From the NCBI GenBank assembly GCA_961205875.1, contig OY540817.1, positions 12,497,001 through 12,561,000 of the forward strand: a stretch of DNA of 64,000 nt, read 5' to 3'. A program made the position numbers and the translations under genes. This DNA is from Sialis fuliginosa (taxonomy: Eukaryota > Arthropoda > Insecta > Megaloptera > Sialidae). Of this stretch, positions 9,810-22,360 are shown piece after piece. The notes beneath the pieces were generated by a model, which saw only the letters and a program-made list of their open reading frames with translations, did no database searches and had not been told where the DNA came from. Position 1 is the first letter of the stretch. Every line of letters begins with the position of its first letter.

Positions 9810-12145
9810 TTTAGATTTTCTGAGTCGTTCGGTCTATAGATGGGGGAAATATCGATAAAAAACGAGCGTTAACGTGTGTCTGACGTTTAAGCTTTTACTC
9901 TTAAGTGAGGTCTATGAAGTCTATCCAGATTTTATAGTGATTGATTTGCTTTTCGAAAAAACAAAACAATTTTAATTGATATTTACCTCCTCGGGATTTA
10001 TTACATTAGTGGCGTCAAAGCTCCACCTAGTTGAGCTTTTTTCACTAGACACTAGAATTCAAAATCTATCTCGTGATCTGTACATGTAACATAAGTATTA
10101 TTAACACCTAGATCGGTGTCGAGCATCAACATGAAAAGGCACCTTCAAGTAAATAAAGAAATAACTTAAAATTACAAATTCCGTACATTATTCCGGGAAT
10201 ATGCTTAATTTGTAACTTTTTTTAGGAAATAATACCTATTTTTTTATTTTAAAGACATCAAAAAACAGTTTTTGCATAAAAATTAGTAATATCTCATAAG
10301 GTACAGTATGGAAAATTATACTTATAAACTTTATGCTGCAGTTTGTGGAAAGATAGATGCAATATTTACCTGTTTGTTCACAGACCGTGGAGTAAATAAC
10401 AGATTATACATGAAGTAGTTCTCACACTGCGACAACTCCACATCCATTGCTAGTCCTCATTAGTTTTACTTTATCGTTAAATATTTCATAAAGTTAACTG
10501 CGCAACAGTGGGTGTCCCGCAGTGCACGCGCAGTCTTAGCCACTTTTTGTTCATTTAATTGTACTTTTTGCAAACGGTAATCAGGGTTGGCCATACTATT
10601 ATTATTTCTAGCATCTTATATTTTATTTTAATTAAGAGTATAAACAGTCATATAAATTTAACCGACTATACACGTACCTGCTTTTCTTACCGTGCTTTCT
10701 TCATAGCTAAAACCAAGGTGAGAAGCTAGGTCAGTTGAACAGGCATGTAAAATCAATCGGTCATTTTATTATTTTAACTTTAATATTGTCAACTTTTCAA
10801 AAACCGAATAAAAAGGGGTATAGGTTATGATATCTATCTTTGGAACAACCTTTTTATTTTTTTTGCAATTTCAATTACATTCTATTTTGAATGTTTAAGA
10901 ATGTAATGTAAAAACACATAAAGCTTCAAATTTTTGATGATTTTGAATCCACTTTTTAAAATTATTCAATGCAGGAATTGGAATGTCTAGAATAATTATA
11001 TATATTCACATTAAATATCTGACAGTTATATAAAAATTAATATATAATATAATATTATTAAGTATAGTAAATTTGAGTGTAAAGGCGAAATTATACAACT
11101 GCTTAGTTATGATAAGATTCTGATCATATATTGAAAAAAAATTGATAATGTGCTTTTCCTGTAAAAGATTGCAGCTTCTAAATCTAGTTGAAAAAACCTC
11201 AAATGAAATATTCATGAAGGAATAAATTAACATCCAACTATAGTTCTACATACCTATACATTTTTCTTCTTCTCAGATTTGATTTTAGTCAACCAATTTC
11301 TTTATACAAAAGAAGATTTTTCCTATTTCAAGACCCTCGTCTCAAAAGCGGCATGCGTACTGCATTGTGGGCCGGTAGTGTGTTCCGGTAGCAATGCACT
11401 TTTACTTATTTAATTTATAAAGTTGAAAAAATAAAAACGAAACAAAAACATCATATAAAACTTTAAAAAGATAAATTAATTTGGATTTAGATTGCATGTT
11501 TAAATTTATATTAACTGGTTACTATTTTTCTGTTAGATGGGGCTAGGGGGGGGGGGTGTAAATACCACAAAAGATATTAGTCACCTCTTTTCATAAGACC
11601 GCAAAAAGGTAGTAATTAGTAAAAAAGAATCTAATTTGCTCTACTTGCAAATTATTTTATCATTTTTAAATTTTATTTATATAGTGTCTTTATTTCAATA
11701 CTGTTACGGCTCATCCCTTAAGAATAGCGTATCCTGCATGAATACTAATTGTCAGTTTAAAATAAATAAATAACAGTTAACGTCATAAATGTCGTACACA
11801 TACACTTACACGCGTCGACTCAAATAAGTTATGATCTTGTTTTAACAGATTTCACGACATAAATATATTATAACTATTAAACTCTGATTACGTGTGGTCT
11901 TCGCAGTGTGAAAAACAAAGTGAAATATTGGAAATGCTATTTACTTATCATTACTTTGTTTCGTTATGGTTTGAGGGCAGTTAATCATACAGATTGTTTT
12001 ACATTAGTTTGTTTAATTTATGATAATGAATTTTAACCCCGGTGTGTACTTCAAATTAAAAATGAAAGGTATCAGAATTGTTACGTTTAGGAATTCATAC
12101 GAGTTTCTTGTTGAAAAAAATGTTTAAATTACGATATTCATTTAA
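9810..12145. other. A+T-rich DNA, no gene seen
   Basis: Contents include a G homopolymer of 11 at 11546-11556 and two small G+C-richer patches (10500-10560, gtgggtgtcccgcagtgcac; 11340-11400, cattgtgggccggtagtgtg). A 75-codon minus-strand frame (11006-11233) is A+T-driven. No feature is clearly functional. Confidence 0.5.
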
Positions 12146-12149
12146 TTTT

Positions 12150-13075
12150 TAACTTCCCAACAGGAAGTTATTGTAATAAGTCCGAAAATTAAAATAAAAA
12201 ATGTCAACATATTTTTCTGTTTCAAGGTCACTATAGTATATTTACACTGTTAAATATATGTGTATGTATGAACGTGTGTGTCATTTTTTATGTGCACGAA
12301 ATCTCGCAAATAAAAAATGTTTTTGACTTTGCTGGGGTGCCAATCGAAGCGTCTTGACGTGAATATGACCTGAAAGAAAGATTTTTAATTTAAACCCCTA
12401 TGGGGGAAAAAAGGGGTGTAAAAGTTTGTGTGGGTAAAAATATTTTTTTGATTAGATTTACTTGAAACTTAACATGAATAAATATTTTACAATACAAATA
12501 ATTAAATATGTATTTCAGTATTTTTTTATATGTGCCTGGCGGCTGTGCGTCTGTCTGTTTGGATGTAGATTTTATTTCGTTCGTGTTATAACTTTTGTAA
12601 AAATGAATCAATTTGATTTTTTGCAAGATGTTTATTATTATTAAATCAATGAATGTGGAGTCAAGACCACATTCATTGATTTTGGTGCAAATCGAATCAG
12701 AGATTTAAGAAATATTGGAAATTTTGCACAAATGTGTCTATTATCATCTAAAAAAGATTATTCTAAGGTGATGAGACTTGTAGTTCAATCGAATATAGGA
12801 GAATCGTATTTTTATGCCGTGTTTAGACCGAAAGAACAAAACAACAACATCGTGTCTTTTTGACAAAAGTGCAATAAACTCTATGCATTTTTAAATACAA
12901 TGTGTTTTCAAACACCGTGTTGCTGTTTTGTTTTCTTTTATCTAAACACTGCATTATACGTACCCATACGGCTATTGAAGGGGGGGAAATTATCCTCAAA
13001 ATCATAAAAAAATGTGTTGAATATATGAAAACATATTTTTTTATAGACATTTCAAACTATAAAATTATCTAAAGG
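12150..13075 (+). repeat. Dispersed repeat family B, copy 1
   Basis: It opens with 'aacttcccaacaggaagttattgtaataagtccg', where cttcccaacaggaag is a short hairpin. Later it has ggcggctgtgcgtctgtctg (12539), gattttggtgcaaatcgaat (12678), cttgtagttcaatcgaata (12778) and 'cccatacggctattgaaggggggg' (12963). The same ordered blocks occur at 46240-46720. A fragment of the start (ttacttccatgttctgaaag) recurs near 58021. The element type is unknown; the tract of tctg repeats is typical of insect non-coding repeats. Three short open frames inside are by-products. Confidence 0.7.
12643..12682. repeat. Perfect 16-bp stem quasi-palindrome inside family B
   Basis: AAATCAATGAATGTGG (12643-12658), an 8-nt spacer, then CCACATTCATTGATTT (12667-12682). 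The other copy of the repeat (near 46480) has 'gtgagtactccagacctattgattttggtg' at the same place, so the left arm is specific to this copy. Confidence 0.85.
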
Positions 13076-13095
13076 GAAGTGAGTTATTTTTGGTT

Positions 13096-13248
13096 AAAAT
13101 AAAATAAATTTAGCTTGAGGTTGTTAAAACATATCTGTTTCTGAACGATGTTCGATTTAAAAAAAGTCGTACAAGTTTAAACATAGCAGTTTTAAAAATA
13201 TTTTAAAATAAAATAAATTTATTTTGAGATTGTTAAAACATGTAGTTT
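13096..13248 (+). repeat. Direct repeat pair, about 44 bp, 109-bp period
   Basis: aaaataaaataaatttagct, tgaggttgttaaaacatat at 13096 is repeated as aaaataaaataaatttattt, tgagattgttaaaacatgt at 13205. This is a local duplication in otherwise unremarkable A+T-rich DNA. Confidence 0.7.
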
Positions 13249-13259
13249 GTATTGAAAAC

Positions 13260-14830
13260 TGAGAAACCGGTGATGATATAGATACAGTTTATATATTTAT
13301 TAAGACTTGTTCAACCGGATGCGATGGCACGGGATCAAATGTGTCAAGCAATAAAAAGAACACAAACCTGTAAACGTTTTATGTTTATGTTTGTGACATT
13401 TCTAGAAATAGCATTAAATTGTTTTCCTCCATTTACTAATAACAAATTACAAAAACAAAATATCTATATACATTGAATCTAAGTTTGTAATTGATATTTA
13501 ATACATTTATTAATAGTTTTTTATTGGTCATTAATAGGTACTTTTATAGTGTATCAAGAACATAAACGACTCATTACTAGACTATTTGAAATTAGAAGTA
13601 AATATACATTTAACAAAATAGATAGTTGTTATATTAACCTAATTGAAAACTGATTCGTTATCATTTTTGCTCTTATTAAACCTTACTTAAACTTTTTGTG
13701 AAGAAAGTCACATCTAGAATATTTAACTGTTTAGTGGGCCGAAAAATATTAATGTCAAATTCAAATAAATTAGTTTCTTCTTGCAATTATAACGTATCAA
13801 ACAACAAAAAATTGACCAACAGCTTTTGCAATGTACTTGTTTCACAAGGAATGCCTGATGGAATGGGAGTTTACTGATGGGCTAATCATAGCAGGTTCAT
13901 AGGTGTTGGGGGCTGATACACGAGATTTGAGGTTTAGGTTTTTTTAAATGATATTTATAGTTTTATATTGCATTTTTTTGTGTATTCTATAATGTTTATG
14001 TAGTTCGTTTAATTTATTATTAGTTTACTGTACTCTTTCTGTCAGGTGCAGTTATTTTCCTGTAGGTTTTACTTTAGTTTTTCTCTTTACTTATTTTATA
14101 ATGGACATTGAATTATCAGGTGCTCTGCATCGTATATGTTAAAATTTATTTGAAATATATTTTGCTAGATTAACAGATTGTATATCTACCAATAAAGTAT
14201 ACATTAGTTAATGTCGCAGATCAATTACATAAAAATAAATGTGTATTGACAATATTGATTACACCAGCTCAATTAAAAATCAATTCCAATAAATAACAGT
14301 ACAATCTACAAGACGCGTTTTTAACATCACACTAATAAAAGCGAGAAATGTACAGTGTTGTGATATACTTACATTTATGAACCATTTATCTGGTTTTGTG
14401 TAATGCGTTTTATATATAAGATGATTTATAAGTATATACACTCTATAAAATGACAACAGAAAGAAAACTTAAAATTTTATTTATTTTTTCCTCTTCCCGA
14501 CTAGCATTACTCTGACATAAGCCAGATTATTTTTTCTTTTTAATGGAATATCCCGTAGTACCTCATTTTTTAATTTAATTCAATTTAATCAGTTTTAAAT
14601 ATATGTTTCCTATGGTCCAATCAAATTAGTTACATACTGAAATTGAAAAAAATCGTTTTTTAACTTCATTATACCCTAAAATGTGTATGTGGTCGAAACT
14701 TACTCTTCGATATGTGGTATAGTTATAGTTAGGTAACCTTTTTTTAACAAAAATGTAGTAGCAGCTTTTTTGCTTAAAAATATTTTTGCTATTGCACAAC
14801 CCCCTGGAGAGGTATCGTACGAAGCCACAT
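13260..14830. other. A+T-rich DNA, no gene seen
   Basis: No open frame with coding character, no RNA gene and no repeat with a second copy in the window was found. The 86-codon minus-strand frame at 14626-14886 runs into the retroposon-like fragment next door and is not convincing. Confidence 0.5.
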
Positions 14831-14834
14831 AGAC

Positions 14835-14905
14835 ATATATATGTAATAAAACACAACGTCTCTCTGTCTGTGAGTGCGCTTATCACTTATCCAATTTACG
14901 TATTT
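14835..14905 (-). repeat. Dispersed repeat fragment, copy 2 (LINE/SINE-like tail)
   Basis: The minus strand reads ggataagtgataagcgcact, cacagacagagagacgttgt, then a TATATA-rich tail, matching 545-620 on the plus strand. The two fragments define a family that is inverted between the sites. Confidence 0.55.
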
Positions 14906-15059
14906 TTTTAATTCATAGATATGTTCTTTGTCCAGATTTTAGTTTATATTTTGTAACGTTAGGTAACATAAGGTATAAACAATGAAGATAACAGTAAATC
15001 AAGTCGGAAATAGATTTAGCATCAGCATTCTCTATTGCAATACTATTCTAATAATTATG

Positions 15060-15165
15060 TATAATAAAAATATATCTAAAATAATTTAACTATATTTTTC
15101 AAAAATCCTAAAAAATAATTTCGTATTCCACGCGAGCGAAACCGCGGGTACAGCTAGTATATTAA
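15060..15165 (+). repeat. Lepidopteran repeat tail (gcgaaaccgcgggtacagctagta)
   Basis: 'atatttttcaaaaatcctaa' precedes 'ccacgcgagcgaaaccgcgg' and 'gtacagctagtatatta'. The same order is seen inverted near 24206-24275. This tail is among the commonest repeat signatures in moth and butterfly genomes, so it is the main taxonomic clue. Confidence 0.7.
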
Positions 15166-15169
15166 TTCA

Positions 15170-17605
15170 ATAAATAAGAATAATATACAAACCGATAAAA
15201 TAAAAGAAAACATGTATCAAGTAAGTTTGGAATCAGCCAGTATAACACATACATGTGAGTTTTTTTCAGCAAAGCCGCAGGTCGTAACTAGCATACAAAT
15301 TATTCTGACGCGCTGTGAGGAATTAGAATCGATTTTGCTCTGAAAACCACCGCGGTACGATGAATGCTATACTTACATAAATTATCATTTTAAAATAACC
15401 AATATACTTGTTTGATTCATGTATTTTTAATTCGCCGGCAATAAATTTAAAGCTAACGTCAACATTATTCTTTCTTTAAATCGTTAGGTGTATAATATTA
15501 AATGAAAATTTATTACACGAATGGTATTTTGTACTAGTACATATACGTCCCATAATTGTCAATATGTTGGTGGTTAATATTTATAAATGTTCCAACAATA
15601 AGAAGAATAAATAAGAATTAAGATTTTTATTATATTCCTGATTTAATATCGTTTAAAACGATGTGGCAATTTTTAATAATGCTAAAAATATATTATTACC
15701 TACCTTTCTGAAGTAACTATAAGGAAGAGGAAGGTTTGGTTTAAATTTGTAAAGTAAGGTTAACCTTAAGAAGCCAAAACAACTAACTAATGCTTGTTGG
15801 TTTTATAAATTATAGACAATTATAAGTATATTAATATTCTGTTTTATCTTTATCTCTCAAGTATTATTATATACTATAACATGAACCAATAAATATACAA
15901 TTTTCTATACCGGTTAATAAATGGGTTTATTTATGTATATCTATATTATATGTACACATACACATGCGGAAAAATAAAGTGTTGGTTGACATTCCATATG
16001 GCTGACCTGCAAGATCTATAGCTGGATCTATAGATCTTTCTGGTCAGAGGTCAAACCGCTGTCTATGTTTTAATTACATTACTTGACCATCGTGGTTATT
16101 TCTATGCACCAAACACAGACACGGATTAAGAGAAATTCTAGCAAGAAAAATTTTACTTACATAATATTTAAGCAAAAAAATAATAAATTATTTATTTTGG
16201 ATAAGATAAAAATCTTGTAGATTATTTTTTATATATTTGTAAATTGACTAATTCGAAAATAAAATAATGATAGACAATAAGAAATTTATATAAAATGTTC
16301 ATTCCTTTTATGTATAAGCCTGTTTTGAAATTTATAATCTACACATATTTAGTATTAGAAAGATCAAAAGGTGGCTAATTTCGTCAATAACTAACTGATA
16401 AAAATCAATGACAAGACACTAATCGTTAAACTAAATAAATATAAAATCTTTAACTGAATCAAAAACCTAATAGGAATGTCAAACATTCAAAACATTCTGT
16501 AAAACCATAAAATACGTGAATTAATTAAAATAAATAAATTTAATAGAATAATAGACACTAAAAAAATAATTCGGCACCGTAAAATCAAATTAAAAAAGAA
16601 TTTACAAATGATCCATTCATAACAGGCCCTGTACATTATTCAAGCCTTTTTTTATAATACACATATTTCAAACTAACGAAAAATATTCTAATAAATTAAC
16701 ACAACAGTAATAAACGTCAAGCGAGCGCGTACAAAAAAGAGTAAAACATATATAAAAACAATATAACCAATTATCTGTTTCTTTGTCGTTCGCCGGCCAG
16801 CTATCTAGATAGGCGTGTATATGAAATTGGAGGTGTGTCTATTTTAATTATTGGATATCATAGTATTAATTTAGTTCCATTTTCTAATACGGTTTTGGTC
16901 AATTTATTAGCAAACGTGTGTGGGAACAAATACGTTATTAAACGCATATGACTTCATTGATAATGGCCTTCAATTTATGGGATAGCACACGACGCTGATT
17001 GTTTCACTCAAGCTGGCCTGCTCTGGGTGTTTGAGGTCGTTACACACGGACAATAATGCAGTGGGATACTGAACCCTTTAACTGGCATGTGTTGTACAGA
17101 TTTAGGGTCATTTAAAACGGTCGGAACGTCGACAACATTTGTTAATCATTTTAGTGATAAGAAATGTATTGGTTTCATTTGAAAAGTAATCTTGCTTAAT
17201 TTTGAAGACATCTAGAAAAAATAGTCGAATGAATTCGAAAACAGCTGTATGAAATTTGTTTTACACTGTTGTTTGTTAGAAAAAATGGAATGAATGAAAA
17301 AATATATTATTAGTTTTTGAGAAACTATATTTTTTTACTGATCTTGAAAGAATATACTTAAAAAAATGTTTATTAAAAATAAGTTGGTATATCCATAGCC
17401 CCTAGACCACCCCATCCCATCCCCAGTTCAGAAAAAGTGTAAAGATGACATTTTATAAAAATAAAAATATTAAATAAAATTTTATTTTTTTTCATTTTCT
17501 AGAGAAGTTAGGTTGGGTCACCAGATTAATAAAAGATATATTTTTACTCTAGTCCCAGACTATTATGCTACGGTCCTGTTAGCCTCCGTCACCCTTGTGG
17601 GGGCC
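15170..17605. other. A+T-rich DNA, no gene seen
   Basis: A palindromic cluster lies at about 16011-16042, where 'agatctatagctggatctatagatct' folds on itself. There is a mildly G+C-richer stretch at 16980-17120 (ctggcctgctctgggtgttt). No coding feature is supported. Confidence 0.5.
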
Positions 17606-17609
17606 ATGA

Positions 17610-17945
17610 GTATATCTAAAAAAAAGAGAAAGTTCTCAATTCGACAATAGGGATTTTTTTTATGTATGTATTTTTCGAAATAAATATGGTTTTCGGGAAT
17701 AAATATCGGTTATCGTTTGGTGATATGGGGGCCTCTATCAATCTCGGAGTCCTGGGCACGTGTTCAGAGTTCGATTTAGACGAAGGAAAAATAAAAATCT
17801 TTTTAAGAAAAAAATAAATAAAACCGACGAAAAAATCCTAAAATATTGAAAAGTAAGTACATAATAATTAAATTTAACAGTTTTTAAAGTTGGTTCGAAA
17901 CTAATAAGATACTTTTTAAGAAAAAAATAATACAATCGACTTTCT
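17610..17945 (+). repeat. Lepidopteran-type dispersed repeat, third copy
   Basis: 'aaaaaagagaaagttctcaa' then ttcgacaatagggatttttt and tatgtatgtatttttcgaaa match the 1255-1500 repeat. The following part (aaaaccgacgaaaaaatcct ... tacaatcgac) is related, inverted, to 2125-2200. The 65-codon minus-strand frame here is derived from its poly(T) tracts. Confidence 0.6.
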
Positions 17946-18561
17946 TGTTTTTTAGTTTTTATTACCTTTTATACTTCCATGTAAATTCTATTTTAATTCT
18001 CAACGATTATAAATATGTTGTTGTTCTTGTGAAACAGCTCCTATAGATACACTGTGTTTTCAATGCAGAGGTGATTTATTGAATTATCTAAATTTTAATT
18101 ATCGTTATTTTTCACATTCGACGAGCGAATTAACCTAAATTTTAAAAACATGATTGGTGCTAATAGTAGTTATTGAAATTGGTGGATGTCTAGTCGAGTA
18201 ATAAAATAATTAATTATATCTGCTTTTACTTAATTTAAAAATCATTGTTGCAAATTTATATTACACACATATTATAAGCGGTTTGGATTTTATTAAAATT
18301 AAATTAATTACACCTTTGATATTACATAGTAATTTAATTACTTAATTGAGTAAGAGGTTTAGATTATTCTTTTATTGCTGTAAGTAATGTATCCTTATCT
18401 ACATTTTGGATCAACGTTTAACACATTTAACAATATAGATTTAATGACTTTTGAGACATTATTTTTAAGGTTTTTATATTTAACGTAGTACTGAAAAGAA
18501 ATGGTTGATTGAATGTGAGATAAAAAAACTTTCGCTACAAAAACGAAATAAAAGTATATTC

Positions 18562-18798
18562 CAAAGGGTTTCAAAAGGTATAAGCGGTTGAATTTCAAAT
18601 ATTTCAACCAGATTTTTTTCTGTAGACTTTCGTGACCGTTGTCTATATGAACTTGGTTTCAGGAATTAAACCGTGTAGAGCTTATAGTACGCGAAAGAGT
18701 TTCAAAAGGCAAGCGGTTAAATGTTTACAAATATTTTAACCAGATTTCCTTCTGTAGACTTTCATGGCGTTGTCTATACAAACTTGGTTTCCGGAATG
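18562..18798 (+). repeat. Imperfect tandem duplication, about 107-bp units
   Basis: Unit 1 (about 18562-18667) and unit 2 (about 18692-18798) share gtttcaaaagg, aagcggtt, tttaaccagattt, ttctgtagactttc, gttgtctata and aacttggtttc, with scattered differences and a 25-bp linker. Directly after unit 2 comes the ribozyme-like motif at 18826. The 70-codon minus-strand frame at 18395-18607 overlaps unit 1 and is not convincing as a gene. Confidence 0.75.
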
Positions 18799-18825
18799 TT
18801 CTTCACGTTGTCGTATTTTATTTTT

Positions 18826-18858
18826 TGATGTTTCGATTTTCATGTCTTCATCAGAAAT
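18826..18858 (-). other. Hammerhead-like core motif 1 (degenerate)
   Basis: The minus strand reads CTGATGA, then agacatgaaaatc, then GAAAC. CUGANGA and GAAA are the two conserved halves of the hammerhead ribozyme core. The intervening stem II pairs poorly (only about 2 bp), so activity is unlikely in this copy. Related sites are at 53319-53347 and 61033-61059. Confidence 0.3.
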
Positions 18859-18859
18859 A

Positions 18860-20050
18860 TTTCAGAATGTAATATGAGAGTAAAAAATAAGGTAAACAGG
18901 CTTTATTTTTTAACATATTACACGGGTGTCACCTTCAAAAAGGATTCTTGATGTTAGCCTTTTTCTTCTGGTCATCAATTTGGTCACAAATATTCCGAAG
19001 TTGTTAATTTTAATGGAGGACGAAACGTATTTCGAAATATTAGATAATAACGTGACTTAAAACCAGAAACCAAGAGTTACTACGGTTATTAAATAAATAT
19101 CAATTACCGTATACATTTTTGATATTTTTTATTAAACTTTTAGTGACACAGTTGTTAAATTAATATGACCATTCATACGTTCATTACTGGTGATTTAAAT
19201 TTACATAAATTTTAGTTGTACATACGTGTTGAAATTAAGCGTCAAAAATATCTGATATCTAAACAAATTGATACAACTATTTAGTTAAGAAAAAAATATT
19301 ACAACGCCTGGCGCCTAGTTGTTTTTATGGTGCAAATATGAAAGTTAGAAATTACACAGGTAATATAATATAAGTTCATTGAACATTCAAATGTTATATA
19401 CTTGTTGTTCTGAAAGTCTAAAATATGTTCGTAATTAGTCAATATAGTAAAATTTATTAATTGATTTTAAATTTCTTATCATAATTAGATTCATTATTAC
19501 TACATTTTTAATTACACTACATAAAAATAAAATTGCAGTCGTATTTTAAACTCAACAACATTTTTAGTGTTATTGCGTTGGTAGAGATGTCTAAATCATT
19601 ATTTGTATTATGGATATTTTACTATATTAAGTTCTTAACGTCAATTGGTTAGTAAATTATTATGTCATTAGCTTATCAAAATTTAAGATATAATTAAAAA
19701 CAGTATATGTTTTGAAGAAGTATAATTGTTATTGCAATGTTTAATATTTTTTTCCTAAAACGTTACTTACCATAAAAAATATATTTGCTACTGAGTAAGA
19801 CAATAAATTAGGAAATTAAGTTTTTTATTTTTTATGTTAGTTTTTTGTACATATGTACATATATGGGGGCCTCGTGAGGGACAGTGGCACGCTATGAACT
19901 AAATAAATTAGACAATTATTTAGGACTTCTAATATAATAATGATTAGCAGTACCTAAATATGTAAATCAATTAGGTAATAATGTACAAAATAATTATAGA
20001 AACACCCATTTTCGGACTAATTTGGCTTCAGAAATTATACTTACAAATAA
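18860..20050. other. A+T-rich DNA, no gene seen
   Basis: The block includes a perfect palindrome around 19850 (gtacatatgtac) followed by 'gggggcctcgtgagggacag' and 'tggcacgctatg', possibly a hAT-like end remnant. Nothing else is supported. Confidence 0.45.
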
Positions 20051-20054
20051 TATA

Positions 20055-20345
20055 AACAAGAAAAGTTTGTTTATTTGTCTCTTCGTGTATTTAAAGTAAT
20101 TTTGAAAACTACTCAACCGATTTGCATAATTTTTTCACCGCTTGAAAATTTATTTTTTCTACAATGAAATAGGTTATATTTTATGTTAGGTATGTATTAA
20201 GAAAAATTTGCAATGACTGTTTTTCTAAAAAAATTGTATGAAAATGAAAAGGTATGTATTATAGTTATGATATTGGTGTCATTAAACTATAAATTTATAT
20301 TGAATAATTAGGTTACACACGTATCAAGAAAAATAAATTGCCCTT
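20055..20345 (+). repeat. Degraded lepidopteran retroposon/DNA-repeat segment
   Basis: 'gtttgtttatttgtctcttc' followed by 'gaaaactactcaaccgattt' and 'gcataattttttcaccgc' is the familiar insect phrase (actactgaaccgattt...aaaattctttca). Within it 'ggtatgtattaagaaaaatttgcaatg' (20189) and 'cacgtatcaagaaaaataaattgccc' (20318) are loosely repeated. Confidence 0.5.
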
Positions 20346-20446
20346 TTTTATATATCATGATACAGAAGAAATTACATAAGTTAACACTATCTTGCATTAC
20401 TTTTTTATTTGAAAAAAAAATGACACATTTTTTTTGAAATATAATA

Positions 20447-20656
20447 AAAATAAAAATTATAGATAATAATATTCTCTATCACTTGTATCTAAAACATTTT
20501 TTTCTAATACATACCTTTTAAAAAATAATTCGAAAAATTCAAAAATTAAAGAAAATTGATTATTTCCTAAAAAAAATCTGGGTAGAAAAATAAACAGAAT
20601 ATAAATTATAGATACATTTTCTATAACTTTAATATAAAACATTTTTTTCTATACTT
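20447..20656 (+). repeat. Local direct repeat, about 60 bp, 150-bp spacing
   Basis: 'aattatagata...ttctctatcacttgtatctaaaacatttttttcta' (20455-20505) is repeated as 'aattatagatacattttctataactttaatataaaacatttttttcta' (20605-20651). The minus-strand 61-codon frame at 20457-20642 lies across the pair and is A+T-driven. Confidence 0.55.
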
Positions 20657-20659
20657 TAT

Positions 20660-21230
20660 TATACAATACATTTCATTTATGTATAAAAAAGTAAAAATAC
20701 AATTAATATTTTCTAATAAAAAGTATAAAGACTTTTATTTTAAAAAAATGCGCCGGCGAAGCATTATGGAACTGATAGTAATTTTTTACACATGTATGTT
20801 ACATAACACACAAATAAATCCTAATTTTCTAAGGTGTTAAAATAAATTTCAACATGATTTCATACAATCACTCACACAACGACGAATCGTCAAAAATATA
20901 TGAGCAGAATCACGGTAATTGCGCAAAACTTTTATCGCACGTTTACATAACGTGTTTGAGAGAATTAGTCTGAGGTGGCTATGTCACTTACACATATCGC
21001 AGTTCAAGTGTATCACACTCACGCTGTGTGGTCCGAGTGTCGCTTAATGGATAGTGCCACACTAAAAGCTGTGATCTTCTCAAATCTAGCACTGATTACA
21101 CTCTCTGGTACTTTACTTTTGTTATGTTCAGTGGCGTATCGTTATTTAAATATTTTAAATATTTTGATAGATACAGAATAACTCATTCTCGTAAACATAT
21201 AACAAAGTATATTTCTGTGTATTTTGTGGC
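20660..21230. other. No supported gene; weak open frame 20975-21181
   Basis: A plus-strand frame starting MAMSLTHIAVQVYHTHAVWS is 68 codons long and ends in a hydrophobic stretch. No motif is recognised. The phrase cagtggcgtatcg (21130) inside it resembles a hAT end, which argues for transposon debris. Confidence 0.35.
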
Positions 21231-21233
21231 ATA

Positions 21234-21758
21234 GGGTCAACTGGGGTAAAAGTGAAACAAAATACAAATCTTTCATGTTTTTTGACAGTTAACGATACAA
21301 ATTCATACTTGAATTTTTTCTAGTAGACGCGCTTATGAATAACAATTTTAAATACTTACGTCATTTGAACTGTACGATACAACACCTAACCTCTAATTTG
21401 GGAAAAAGTGAAACAGACCTCTAAAAATTAAAAGAAAAGTTACAAACGCAACTTTGATTTATCTTCTTTGTGGCATATCAATATGAAATTGTAACTTTGA
21501 TTAATATCTGAGCTATACAGAAAGTTATGTGCAAAAAATTAAAATTTAATTCACACGTTTTGACATCGACTAACAGGGAAATCTGTAGGGGTGACACATC
21601 ACTTATTAGGCGATTCATATTTTCAGGTCGCTTTAACAAACCTTTAATGATGATGCCAATTTTTATAATTCTCCTATAAACAAATTAGTATTTTAGTTGC
21701 AAGCTTGTTTCACTTTTACCCTATTTTTTTCGTGTTTCATATTTACCCCACTCGACCT
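21234..21758. mobile_element. GGGTCAACTGGGG-TIR MITE, copy E1
   Basis: The left end is GGGTCAACTGGGGTAAAAGT and the right end, reverse complemented, is AGGTCGAGTGGGGTAAATAT, both continuing to 'gaaac'. TA lies directly outside each end (21232-21233 and 21759-21760), consistent with a Tc1/mariner-type duplication. The interior has no coding frame. It is about 85% or more similar by eye to the copy at 47081-47674, but lacks two interior segments present there. Confidence 0.85.
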
Positions 21759-22009
21759 TATGATCTTATAAAAGTTCCAAACATAGAAAAAATTTAAGAA
21801 CAAACAAAATACTAGATAAAAATCAAAGGGCCCACTGGCCCCACATTTCCTTGATATAAATAATCATTAGTTGATATTAGAAATCGATAATACTAAATAA
21901 TACTAAACTGATTATCAAATTTCATAACTTTATCAAAATGAATTTTTAAAACGGGAAATAGAACAAAAGGAAACAAAAATACTAGAATTTAAGCTAAGTT
22001 TTTCTCCAT

Positions 22010-22085
22010 GTCGCCGTCTGCCGCCCCTTCTAAACTGGCACTCCGAGCGGCCACCCAGATGCCTCCCTAAACTAAAGTTGGTACT
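22010..22085 (-). mobile_element. hAT-like remnant (gccgcccc ... gcggccacc)
   Basis: 'gtctgccgccccttctaaac', tggcactccgagcggccacc and cagatgcctccctaaac resemble the G+C-rich terminal section of a very common lepidopteran hAT-like element, whose end reads CAGGGCCGGC...GGCGGCCGCCTAG. No opposite end or duplication is seen. Confidence 0.4.
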
Positions 22086-22317
22086 GCTGTTATACATTTA
22101 CAAAATAAGCAACGAATTTTAATAAATATAAAATTTCAAACATCAACCATTCTTTTTTCCAAAGCTTACTTGACTTGAATTGAATATTGCACTCAAGTGA
22201 TTGTTGTAGTTTTGACTGGCGCCTCGAGTAACAAACATATTTTAGTTTTTCATGGCAATTGTGATTTTTATTTAATAATGAATAAAATGCGTTGTATCTT
22301 TGTTATGAGTTGTTTTA

Positions 22318-22360
22318 TTATCGAAGATACGAGAAGTTTTGCAATTGTTTTTTAACGATG
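22318..22360 (-). repeat. Repeat family A, end fragment
   Basis: cgaagatacgagaagttttg corresponds to the terminal phrase of the copies at 2040-2065 and 7391-7412. A further small piece of this end (gcttcctcgctatatc) lies at 25732-25750. Confidence 0.55.

Noticed and set aside
12390-13050. Several 60-78-codon frames
   Set aside because: They lie inside dispersed repeat family B, whose second copy at 46240 does not keep the frames open.
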